The translations under genes were made by a program, and so were the position numbers. Below the pieces are notes generated by a model, which saw only the letters and a list, made by a program, of their open reading frames with translations, searched no databases and had not been told where the DNA came from. Below are positions 1-9,875 of a DNA stretch of 64,000 nt, piece by piece (the first letter of the stretch is position 1; every line of letters begins with the position of its first letter). The stretch is from Tagetes erecta (taxonomy: Eukaryota; Streptophyta; Magnoliopsida; Asterales; Asteraceae): positions 47,071,405 to 47,135,404 of the forward strand of contig CM061489.1 in assembly GCA_030867185.1 (NCBI GenBank). The letters run 5' to 3'.

Positions 1-1532
1 AATTATATTATTTAGGTTATTTAGTAAATATAATTAAATGTTAAAAACGTTTAAAGGTAATAAAATTAATTAAAATAGGTTGTGGGTTTCGAACCCACGA
101 CCTTTGATTCAAACTGCAACATACACGACCACCAGACCAACATGCACTTTTGTTATGAAATTCGTTTTTAATTATTTTAACCAGTACAATCCATCAACAC
201 CCATTATCAAAACAAGCCCTAGAAATAAGATTGGACCAATTCGTTTAAATCTGTTAATCAAATCCAAAACCAATAGAGGGCTTTTAATCTATGTTGAATT
301 GTGATCATTTTGATATATGATACTTACTTGAATTCGAACGAAAAGGAACAATGAAGACGATGAGCAAGCGCGACGGCTAGAAAGATCAAATCGATAGATA
401 GCAGTTGTTACAATCCAATTAAAGTTTCAAGATTCATTAACCCTGATTCAATAAACGAAAGCCCCACAGTAATTGCAACAATTAACAACAATTTGATGCT
501 TCCCAGTTGATGCTCAAAATATGAACCCTAGATTTGAGAGTTGATTCTTAGACTGATTACAGTGAAATTTCTTTAACAGCGAGTGAGTAAAATGTCTTGA
601 GAGTGTTTTTGCCCAGCAAGATAGATTACAATTCTAAAGAAAATGATACGAACAAGTTCTGTTTGAGTTTTGATACAACCTGAATCGATTAGAGGCGTTA
701 ATAACAATTAAGTTGGAATTGAAGGCACGGTTAAACTCCAATTCACTGATGCGCCGTTTTGATTCACACAATTCGATTAATTACACGTTATTTCGTCAAA
801 TGATTAAATGGGTTTAATGAAACCGCCGAATATTATGATTTTGAATGAATCGAACTCAATAGTGTTGTATGTTCAGTTTTATAAGCTTTGTTGGATTCGA
901 AATGGTCATAGGATCATTTTACCATGATTTAATTGAGCCGAAACTGATTTAAAATGAGTTTAACAACTTGCCGGAATTGTTGGTCGGAGCATGGCCGGAG
1001 GTTGCCGGAAAAACGGGGGGTACGGGTTGTGGGGGTTTGGGTTTAAAGATTTTTCACTTTGCACCCCTTGAATTTTAAGTTTGTTTACAGTTTGAGTTTT
1101 AACTTTATTACAAGGTTGAAAATTTGACATATTTGACCCAAAGTTAAATAATTACTAAACTTAACTAACTATCTTAACATCGTTATCTCGTATTGTTTAT
1201 AGAATTGACGTTTTTATATCTTTACTTTGTTTTGGAAGTTGGAATGTTATATCTAGACTTAGAAGCAATTATCTTTGGTAATATTTTTATATAACAATCT
1301 CTTTTATAAAATAAGATTTATATATCTTGAGATTTATACATCATACGTAGTAACTTAATAGTGTACTTAGATATTAATTCGGTCGTATTATTACATACGG
1401 GAAGCGTAAAAGAAATCCGACATAACTATTCATATTAATAACGAAGCGTTTACAATTTCGAGATATTAAATACAATAGATAGATTCGGTTTCGAGTCGGG
1501 TATTCGGGTTCGGGTTTGGGGCAGATGTCACA
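1..1532 (-). mobile_element. Ty3/gypsy chromovirus-type 3' LTR, truncated by window edge
   Basis: Read on the minus strand, this begins with TGTGACATCTGCCCC directly after a polypurine tract and the end of a gypsy polyprotein, the normal layout of a 3' LTR. It continues out of the window without reaching a CA end. The same LTR type lies at 57038-59902, where both ends are visible; shared blocks include the CCCGAACCCG start, the 'aaatgggttta' segment and the 'gttgccggaa' segment. No working gene is seen in it. The family is inferred from the adjacent pol remnant. Confidence 0.7.
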
Positions 1533-1545
1533 GTCTCCCCTCCTT
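1533..1545 (-). other. Polypurine tract of gypsy element
   Basis: The minus strand reads AAGGAGGGGAGAC, 12 of 13 purines, immediately before the LTR start TGTGACA. This position and composition fit the primer for plus-strand DNA synthesis in LTR retrotransposons. An almost identical tract lies at 59903-59915. Confidence 0.75.
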
Positions 1546-1860
1546 ATAGAAATTTCATCCCGAAATTTGCTCAAACTGGAGTAGAAGAAGCTGAAGCAAA
1601 AAGGTGTGGATACTTGGATTTCATTTGGTCTTAATTTCATGTTCACATTTTGAGTTTCAACGATCATTAATGATTGGTATCTGATTCCGTTTGAGTTGTT
1701 TGACTTCCCGATTCATAATTTCCAATGTTCTTTCAATAAATTGCATCGATTCATTATCGATATGTATAATGAGATTTTTATCGGATAAGTACTTGTTCAG
1801 ATTAGAAACATGAAGCACGAGATGAACACTGCCCACTTCCATAGGGAGTTTCATCTCGCA
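1533..1860 (-). pseudogene. Ty3/gypsy (chromovirus-like) pol C-terminus, degenerate
   Basis: On the minus strand the reading runs KLPMEVGSVH, then HVSNLNKYLSDKN, then EIMNREVKQLKRNQIPI, then NFYKEGRL followed by a stop at the polypurine tract. This is the layout of the C-terminal end of plant chromovirus polyproteins: a LP.E...VH..FHVSNL block, an EIMDREVK.LK..RIPIVKVRW block and a final KEGRL. Several conserved tryptophan or arginine positions are now stops (for example after INDR and before NFYKEGRL). Upstream pol (protease, reverse transcriptase, integrase) is absent. The upstream edge is approximate. Confidence 0.7.
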
Positions 1861-2528
1861 AGAACTCTTTGAGAATTCGATAAAAAAAAAACGAGCATTT
1901 TGATTGAGACACGATTTTAAATAACGGGATTAAGAAGTTTTAAATTCGCTTTGACTCATCGAGAATTGTTTATTTAACTTTTCTTTTTTAATTATAAGAG
2001 TTCGGTTGAACTATTTGTATGTAGATTCGAATAAATTTTATTTGCTACTCAATATAGGAATAGAATAGGATACCAACTTACAAATGAAATATTTTAAGTA
2101 TGTGGATTTAGAATTATCTAAATGATCATCGAGAATAGTCGTGATTATTAGAATGTTTGAAACGAATTAAGTAACCTTACACATAATTGAGTGGCTTATA
2201 TGCAATTAGTAAAATGAGTAAACAAGTCCCGTGAAAATAAGTTGATTAAATATGGCTCAGCTACACAAGACAAAACTTACTATGGTTCCCATGCACCAAC
2301 TTTCATAATTCCGTGTGCACCCGTAATTACTTCAGTTTTTGCATGGACTCCACAGTTCATTCGATCACGTGCAAGTCAGAAATACACAACAATTTTAGGT
2401 TAAAATGACGATACGTATAGGTATTGATATCATACTTGATAGAAATAGTACTTGGGAAAAATCATATTAAGATGATAAGTAGATTGATGATTCAGAGGAA
2501 ACTAACGTCCATTAGGTAGGTATTGATA
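1861..2528. other. Unassigned AT-rich stretch
   Basis: No credible coding sequence, terminal repeats or RNA gene was seen. It lies between the pol remnant and a duplicated LTR-start fragment, so it is probably decayed internal or inserted transposon DNA. Confidence 0.4.
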
Positions 2529-2569
2529 TCGAGTCGGGTATTCGGGTTCGGGTTTGGGGCAGATGTCAC
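2529..2569 (-). repeat. 41-bp exact duplicate of the chromovirus LTR start
   Basis: This block is identical base for base to 1491-1531, the first 41 bp of the 3' LTR on the minus strand apart from its first T. It abuts a different LTR family at about 2570, so it marks a rearrangement breakpoint or the stub of a second LTR copy. Confidence 0.8.
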
Positions 2570-3258
2570 GCATATCACATACTTCATGCATAACCAATAC
2601 ACACATATCTAATTTCGCACGTTCATGAAGTCATTACATAACACATACATATATATAGTTCATGTATTCGGCTGCTGTACATTTCAGAAACTTACAACCA
2701 TATACGTACACCGCATAGACACAAGTATACACAGCACACACATATAATTTATCAGAACCGAAACGGAATCGAACTCGTAATGATTAATATGAACTCCGAA
2801 AACTCACCGAAACACAACGAAAGAGATGATCGGAGACGGGGTTTGCGACTGCTGTTTCGGGGCTGCTTCGCGGCTGCTAATGGCTGCTGATCAGAAAGAG
2901 GGAGAGAGCGAGCGAGACAGTGACCAGGAGGTTTAATGCTTGTACCTGCTGCTGTTGGTTTCTGCTTTTCCGGCCACTGCAACTTAACGAGATGGACAGG
3001 GGCGATAGAGAGTGTTTGTGTGATGTGTGTGTGTAGTGAATCAGTGGATGGCAACAAGGGGGAAGGGTCAATAGGGCTTGGGTAATTAATTAGGATTTTA
3101 CATATTGAACCCTCTAGTTTGATAAGTAAATTATTTTAGTTCAAAAGTTAATAGACAACTTTTTTTAATCACCGAAACAAACCTTGAACCTTAACATCTT
3201 AACGGAATAAATATAAAATAGTTAACGGTGTTAACTTGGAATTACGGGTTGTCACATT
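2570..3258 (-). mobile_element. LTR fragment of a second family (TGTGACAACCCG start)
   Basis: On the minus strand this starts TGTGACAACCCGTAATTCC at the break in the copia element and continues through an AG-rich block and a run of ACATAC-type simple sequence. The same order is found at 52436-54410 in a longer copy (AACCCGTAATTTTAGG, then the 'ggtcggag' block, then ACATAC-rich sequence). Only the first ~690 bp are present, ending against the 41-bp duplicate. Coding-like reading frames here come from simple sequence and were not called. Confidence 0.6.
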
Positions 3259-5143
3259 CTAATTGCATCGATTCCACCCAGCTCGGATCTTGTAATGCCA
3301 TATTAATATTCTTTGGGACGGTTTGTGACAGAAAACAGGAGAATAGACAAACGTTGATGAGACCAGATTGATGACGTGTCCGTACACCGTCAAAAATGGA
3401 TCCTATGACCAGTTCATGAGGATGATCTTTCAGTTCCTTGTAAAGTGAATTGGATGTAGAGATATCTGAAGTAGGTATAGTAGATGAATCAAGAGAGATA
3501 TTAGCAGCAGGAGAATCTTGAGGAAAAACAACAGGTGATGTAGGATGAGATGGTGATGGTGGAGGATCAGCAGTAAAAACAATATCAGGTGATGATGGCA
3601 TCGGTAGTGGAGTAACCGGAGTAGGTGGGAAGATAACAAGATCAGGTAGAACGTCAGAATGCACAGGGACAATTTCTTCTTCATCCAGAAACGTGGTAGA
3701 TTGAAAGAATTAAACACAATCGTGGCATCATAGAACCAAGAAGGATCAGATCCAGTATCGCACATTTGATTCCTGCCAATCGACATAGAAATACTCTTGA
3801 ACAATTTTGGTACGCATATTGTTAACCCGATAAGCTTTCTGAGAAGAGGAATAGCCAACAAAGAAACATTCATCAGAAACAACTCCGAATTTTGACGTTT
3901 GAGCTTGAGTGTTCAACAGAGTGCAAGAACAACCAACAGGTCGAAAGAAGTCAATCAACGGTTTCCTTTTGTGAAATAGCTCATAAGATGTCTTCATTTT
4001 GGCTTTCACGATCAACACCCTATTAAGCACATATGACGCACAATTAACAGCTTCAGCCCAGAAAATGATTGGAAGTTTTGACACAATCAACAAATTCCTT
4101 GCAGCTTCCACTAACGCTCTGTTTTAGCGTTCTGCCACTCCATTCTGCTGAGGTGTCCTTGCTACACTGTACTGTCTCAATATCCCCTTTTCTTCACAAA
4201 ATGAGTCAAAAATATGATTTCTGAATTCAGTCCCATTATCGCTCCGAATAGCTTTCACCTTCTTACCGCTAATAGTTTCAATCTTCAGTATAAGACTCTT
4301 GAAATCTCCTGCGGTCTCCCCTTTGTTAGCCAAAAAACTTACCCAAGAATATCTTGAAAAATCATCTGTAACAACCAAACAGTAAGATTTCTTAGCTATG
4401 CTTTTGACACTGATTGGCCCAAACAAATCTGCATGTAATAATTCAAAGGGACAAGAAATTGAGTTTATCGTTTTAGATTTATGAGATTTTTTATGTTGTT
4501 TCCCCTTAGCACATGCCATACATTTCTCAATCACAGAAAAATCTTTTATGGGCAAGCCACGAACAAGATTATGTTTAACAAGCTTATTAATATTATCAAA
4601 ATTAACATGACCAAGTTTCATGTGCCATAAAAATGCTTCTGAAGAGGATGCTTTTGACAATAAGCATGTGATAGTAGAGGTTGACTCCTTCGAGTTCAAG
4701 TCAAGCAAATAGGTGTCATTCTTCCTTGGTGCGCGCATCACGATCAAGTCTTCAAGAATATAGAAATCCGGCTTCAGAAACAAGCATTCATCAGATTTGA
4801 AGAGGACCGGAATATTCTTATCACAGATTTTAGAAACGCTCAGCAAATTGAAGTGCAGCTCTGGGACATAGTTCACCTTCTCCAACGTCAACGTTCCATT
4901 AGATACCTCACCTTGACCGATCATTTTCCCTCCTTTCTTATCTCCAACAAAAGCCACATACCCACCATTTATAATACGGAAATTATTAAGCAGATCTTTC
5001 AACCCAGTCATATATCGAGAACATCCACTATCTACATGCCACAAACTATTTGGCTTCCTTGGACGTTCCACAAAAGAAAAATTAATTAGAAACAGGAACC
5101 CATGCCTTAGAAGACTTGGGTTTAAACAATGAAAAGTTAACAT
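3259..5143 (-). pseudogene. Copia pol: protease, integrase and start of RT
   Basis: Protease carries the active-site motif WHVDSGCSRYMTG. The pre-integrase zinc region is visible as LWHMKLGHVN with paired cysteines in CMACAKGKQH. The integrase catalytic triad is present: D in LLHADLFGP, D in IRSDNGTEF and E in RTPQQNGVAER. The frame breaks by a stop right after GVAER, then continues as NRALVEAARNLL..WAEAVNCASYVLNR and FRPVGC. A second break precedes the proline/serine-rich linker (3259-3664), which leads into HPHELVIGSIFDGVRTR and ALQDPSWVESMQ, the normal entry to copia reverse transcriptase. The reading then stops at the LTR junction, so RT is lost. The protease to zinc-knuckle join is also frameshifted. 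Confidence 0.88.
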
Positions 5144-7718
5144 AAAAATGATTATTTACAAACCTATTGAATCTATTAGTTAAACTAGAATTATTTACAT
5201 TCTTTCGGACAAGTTCCGGACAATTTTTAACAATGTGAGTGTCCTTACCGCAGCGGAAACAATGTGATTTGAAACATTTCTTTCCGGAATTACCAGTAGA
5301 AATCGAATCAATCACAATCTCTTCATCACATTCAGACATGTTTGTGTCTAAATCACTAAAAGAAACATACATTTCTTTTGTTTTTACCTGTTGATGTGCT
5401 AGCTTCATTACCTATATCTTTAACATGAGTTGTCTTTAAGTTGTTTGTCTCAACGGGTTTGGTTATGCGGATTGGAATAAAGGTCGGTATTGGTGTTGAG
5501 ACAAACTTCTCAAAACAATTCTTATTAGACAACACATCATTAGATTCAACAAAATAAACATGATCATCATGCATTCAAAGCACACACATCATTGTCAATA
5601 TTTAATACAGACGGTTTAGAGTTTAAACTACTCGAATCATTTAACAAATCATCCGAAATACTACTATTGTCCAAAGTAGACTTCTTTGAATTAAAACTAA
5701 AACTTGAAACAGAGCATCCTAATCCTATTGAAGCACCATATCCGTAATCCTCCCGTACCTCCTGACGATTAACTCCTTCTAAACCTGCAAATAAATTGTT
5801 AGTGAGTTCTGCAATTAAATCATTAGAGGGATGAGGTTTGGGTGTAGGAGAATAACAAAAGGTACTGGGTTGAGGATAAACATGACGAATATCATTATAT
5901 CCTAAACCAGATTTGATTCGAGTTCCTCTTTGCCTACAATTTAATTCTTCTCTTTTCATTCCAGCAATGGTCCATCTATCATATTTAGTTTGAAGTTTAC
6001 TGCTTTCAAATTCAGCAAGTTTGACACGTTCATCAAGCAAGTTAACCTCAACATTCTTTTCAAGAAGTTTTCTATTTAAGTGATCTATTTCTTGTAAAGC
6101 TTTGTTAAGTTTCACATAATAGTTCACCTCATTTTTTTAGATCCGAATTAATAGTATTTAGTTCAGCCTGATTTGTTAATAACAATTGACTAGCTTTGTA
6201 TATACCAAAGAGACGGACCCGACAAGCTGATGAGCACATATCCTGTATTACCTCATATGGAAGACCCATGATGATCTTCTCGGTTGCAAGAGCCTTCTCA
6301 CAGTTACATGCGGGTGTGTTTTTCTTCCTCTCTTCCTCCTTTTCATCTTCAGCCTCCTTGCTTTCTTTATCAACCTTCACAATTTTTTCCTTTTTGATCT
6401 CTTCAGTTGCCTTATTGATAGCTTTCTCAGATTCACTCCCAGCACTCAGTATGGTCTCAGCAATAAGAGCATGATTAATTTCTTCTTGAACTTCAGCAAT
6501 CTTGGCACTCCAATCAAAATTTGTCAACAAAGCAGTGTCTCTTGAAATATCAGCACTTCTTGTGTTGCTTTTGTTCTCTTTCTCAATAACAGCAACATTT
6601 CTTGTGTTGGGAGACGATGGTTCAAACACAGTTGGGGATGGACAATCTCTCTTGAAGTGTCCGAGCTGTTTGCAATTGAAACATCTGAGCTTAGATTTGT
6701 CAAATACAACCTTTGCATTCTGATTCCCAAAGTTTCTCTTTCCAGTTCTTTCCATGAAACGTCTGGCCCTAACAGTCAACATTCCCATTTACCACTGAAT
6801 ATCAGCTTCCTCAAGGTCATCTGGGTCAACTTGCAACAAAGCTGAGTAGCTGTTTACAAACATTCCAAACAAAGCCATCATATCATTTGGAACCTGAGGT
6901 GCAACTTGATCCTTTCCGACATTCTTTCTTTCAGATGAAACATTTCCTGAGATATATGGGAAACCAGAGTTGCTCATTGATGTTTCAGATGTGGATGAGA
7001 GAAATGTAGCATTCTGGGTTTGTATTGGAGGATACACAGCCTGATTGTACTCTCTCCTTTTGATATCAAGCTCAAACGACTTTAGTTTGTTGATCACATC
7101 CATGAGCTTGTATTCAGTAAATCTTCGTTCCTGCTTTAACATTCTGACCTACAAACTCTACTCGGGAGGGAGTGAGTCCAATAACTTTGTCACTTGTTCC
7201 ACAATAGTCAACTCATCATCATATTTCTTTAAGTTGGTAGTCACAGTCAAGAAACGGTTTGTGAGATTTGAAATTTTCTCATTTATAAGCCCCATAAATA
7301 AATTAAACTCCTTTTGCGCTTGAACCCCCTTATCTTTCTGAAGATCAGCGTTTCCATCATAGAACTCACATAAAGCATAATACAAATCCTTGGCATTTTT
7401 TTGTTCCCCAAAACGGTTGTGGATCTCAGAGCTCAGACATAGAATTAAGGCACCAAAAGCTTTGTTGTCACGGTCTATCAACTTTTTATCTCTTTCATTG
7501 TAAGTATCGGGATTTGTGTTCCTAACACTTGCATCACCAACAGTTGTGACAGGAAGATGTGGGCCATTTTCAATTGAATCCCATTGAGTGTGATCGGTGT
7601 ACAGATAAAATGCTTTTAACCTCCTTTTCTAATCCTCAAAGTTATCACCATTGATCAGTTTAGGTGGTCTATTCGGTGATTCACTCTCCAAGTCAGCAAG
7701 GGTAAAAGACATAGACAT
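5082..7718 (-). pseudogene. Copia gag with two separated CCHC zinc knuckles
   Basis: The ATG at 7716-7718 opens MSMSFTLADLESESPNRPPK and the typical copia gag start LINGDNFED, where the next codon (expected W) is a stop. Next come ALILCLSSEIHNRFGE, EKISNLTNRFLTVT and LLDSLPPE followed by a second W-to-stop, then LMDVINKLKSFE and ARRFMERTGKRNFG. The first zinc knuckle is CFNCKQLGHFKRDC (CX2CX4HX4C). A lysine/glutamate-rich segment and a coiled-coil-like ALQEIDHLNRKLLEKN region follow. About 400 codons downstream a second knuckle, CFRCGKDTHIVKNC, precedes KSSKAWVPVSN and the protease. A frameshift sits in an A run near 6128. It is non-functional, but domain order is intact. Confidence 0.85.
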
Positions 7719-8460
7719 CTTGTTCACACAGTAGTGTCGCAAAAGTAACAGTGTCGCAAAGTGAATAGTGTCGCAAACATGTTAGTGTCGCAGAACAGTG
7801 TCGCAAGTAATTCTTTAGACACTGTCGAAAAGGCAACTTTGAACTTTCGTTCAGCGTAATGTCGGGTGTAATGTCGAGGAACAAGTAACAAGGTAGTGTC
7901 GAGTATAATGTCGAGGACAATGTCGAGTACAAGCCAAACACAATTAAGCGATTAGTTTCGCAAGATCAATCACACAAAAATTAACTTTCGTTCAAGTAAA
8001 GTCGCAAACCACCACAAACAATGATCAACAACAGTAAGCCAGTAGTGTCGCAAACAACACTAGTGTCGCAAGATGAATCTAAGAAAACCCCTTCTACACG
8101 AAAAAGCACAAAAGTTTCCACAGAAAACACAAATCAGATCCAATTGATGATCTGATGATTCCGATTGATTCACAATCCAATATAGGTCAATCCCAAGCCA
8201 AATTCAATCCATAACAACAGCAATTAAGATCCAATTTGATTGAAAAGTCTTTTTGTCCAAAACTTATGAAAAATATCTCTAAATCACACCTAGATCTCAG
8301 ATCTATATGATGATGATAGATCTGAAGATTTCGATTGATTCCAATACCAGAAACACACAATTCTCAATCCAATTTCATACTAATTATCAACAGATCAGAT
8401 CCAGAATTGAAGAAAAGTGAAATATATCCAAAAACCCTAAAAAAAACCACAAATCATGAG
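7719..8460 (-). other. Copia 5' leader rich in TGTCGCA motifs
   Basis: The untranslated leader between primer site and gag carries many copies of (A)GTGTCGCAA on the plus strand (minus TTGCGACAC), clustered between about 7730 and 8070. The related motif also forms the palindromes in the LTR. No coding frame is supported. Confidence 0.6.
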
Positions 8461-8479
8461 TACAATGGCTCTGATACCA
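8461..8479 (-). other. Primer binding site, initiator tRNA-Met
   Basis: The minus strand reads TGGTATCAGAGCCATTGTA. TGGTATCAGAGC is complementary to the 3' end of plant initiator methionine tRNA, the usual primer of copia reverse transcription. It sits a few bases inside the 5' LTR. Confidence 0.92.
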
Positions 8480-8784
8480 TATTATTGGTCCAGGTAATCA
8501 GTAGATCCGTGCTATGATGATTTAGATCTGATCACAATCAATTGATACCACTAGATCTAGCAACTATTGATTGTGATTAATGACCAAAACTCAAATAAAC
8601 CATTATAACCCAATAACAAATGATTAATTAAGAAGGTAATTAGATGAAGTAGAATAAGATTGAAGTAATAATGATATAATCCAGTCAATTCCTTGCAATA
8701 AACAATCAGATTCGAACACTAGATCAAAGCACAAAATGTATTCAATAATTTCCAAAGTGTTGTATACAAAATAGCCCTAAAAAA

Positions 8785-8793
8785 CTATTTATA
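8785..8793 (-). promoter_or_regulatory. TATA box in copia LTR
   Basis: The minus strand reads TATAAATAG, a consensus plant TATA box, about 300 bp before the LTR end and just downstream of the paired palindromes. This fits a U3/R boundary; the start site itself is not defined by sequence. Confidence 0.6.
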
Positions 8794-8808
8794 CAGCAGC
8801 TAGTGCCG

Positions 8809-8838
8809 CAGGCAGTGTCGCAACCACGACACTGCCTG
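8809..8838 (-). promoter_or_regulatory. Perfect 12-bp-stem hairpin in copia U3
   Basis: CAGGCAGTGTCG, a 6-nt loop CAACCA, then CGACACTGCCTG. The stem is perfect and contains the AGTGTCG motif that recurs in the leader. It lies about 15-50 bp upstream of the TATA box in transcription direction, where enhancer or silencer sites would sit. Any protein binding is inference. Confidence 0.6.
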
Positions 8839-8861
8839 GTCGCTAGACATAGACAAGCTGC

Positions 8862-8883
8862 ATGCGACACTATAGTGTCGCAT
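8862..8883. promoter_or_regulatory. 22-bp perfect palindrome in copia U3
   Basis: The half-site ATGCGACACTA is followed directly by its exact reverse complement. It is the same GCGACAC motif found in the hairpin and leader, arranged as an inverted repeat. Confidence 0.65.
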
Positions 8884-9000
8884 AAACAGGCACAAAACAT
8901 AAGTAAACAATAAACTAAACAATCTATTACAACGAAACGCAAATACGACTAACCTATTACAAAGTAAACAAAATACAAATAAAGACAAGGTGAAGTACCA

Positions 9001-9469
9001 CCCTACATGTGGTCATCACTGATTTAATGTGGAATTTTATGGCCTTAAGCTCACAAGAGGCATATGTAAGTTGTGGAGTTTACAAGCTAGTGGGTTTACT
9101 TCTATAACGTGTTGACGTCATACATGGACTATAAATAAGCATATTTCTAAGTCCGAATTCTCATCGTTGTTAAAAAGAAATTTAGTTTATCATAAGAATT
9201 GAAACACGTCCTAATAATTTATCATATATCTTTACAGAAATCTACAAAGTAACGAAAATGTAAATAACTAAATAATAATCTAACTACAATAAAAACATCC
9301 AAGTCAAAAGAGAGATTATAAGTAGGAAATAAAATGTTAATGGTGGATTTTATCAAAATGGTTATTCATTTCTCAAAATTGGTTATGGCCTACAGATTGG
9401 TCGAATTCATTTGTTTTTTAAAAATTATTTTGTTATTATGTATGTTTTAGTTTGTATTTAGAAACAAGT
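9001..9469. other. Unassigned AT-rich flank
   Basis: No gene, terminal repeat or RNA gene recognised. It is the upstream flank of the copia element. Confidence 0.4.
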
Positions 9470-9875
9470 TATGACACAATGATCAGACTAAATAACATAA
9501 TAACCTAACGAAATAACACAATGAACTGAAACGCGAAAAACAGTTATAAACTATTTGAGATGTTACACAAATAAAACAAGTAATAGATTTGAGATACTAT
9601 GTTATCATATATAGTTATGTCAACAATGAAAACAAATTATAAGATTTAGCATCTATTGTTATTATTTATGTTTTAGTTTGTATTTGAAAACAAGTTATAA
9701 TATAACACAATGACATAATATAATACAATGACCTGACAAATAACACAATGACCTGACAAAATAACATAATGAGCTGAAACATGAATAAAAATGTCGTTTT
9801 TAGACAAAAACACTATATACGATTTGAAGAAAAAACACTCGTTTTTTGGTGTATTTTTATTAAAAATAATGTCGT

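Larger units (their letters stand above)
3259..9000 (-). mobile_element. Ty1/copia retrotransposon, truncated within reverse transcriptase
   Basis: In minus-strand order the element has a 5' LTR, an initiator tRNA-Met primer site, a ~740 bp leader, gag with zinc knuckles, protease, GAG-pre-integrase and integrase, then a proline-rich linker and the first residues of reverse transcriptase. It stops abruptly where another LTR starts (minus-strand TGTGACAACCCG). Reverse transcriptase, RNase H and the 3' LTR are missing, so the element cannot move by itself. Domain order with integrase before reverse transcriptase is diagnostic of copia. Stops and frameshifts interrupt every domain. Confidence 0.9.
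8486..9000 (-). mobile_element. Copia 5' LTR
   Basis: About 515 bp bounded by TGGT...ACCA, next to the primer site. It contains a TATA box and GC-rich palindromes upstream of it on the minus strand. The outer edge at 9000 is set by the TG..CA rule and the short inverted repeat only, because no second LTR or target duplication is available for comparison. Confidence 0.65.

Noticed and set aside
2752..3071. Two overlapping minus-strand frames of 101 and 64 codons
   Set aside because: They lie in an LTR segment, lack domains, and the related LTR at 53340-53600 has different, incompatible frames.
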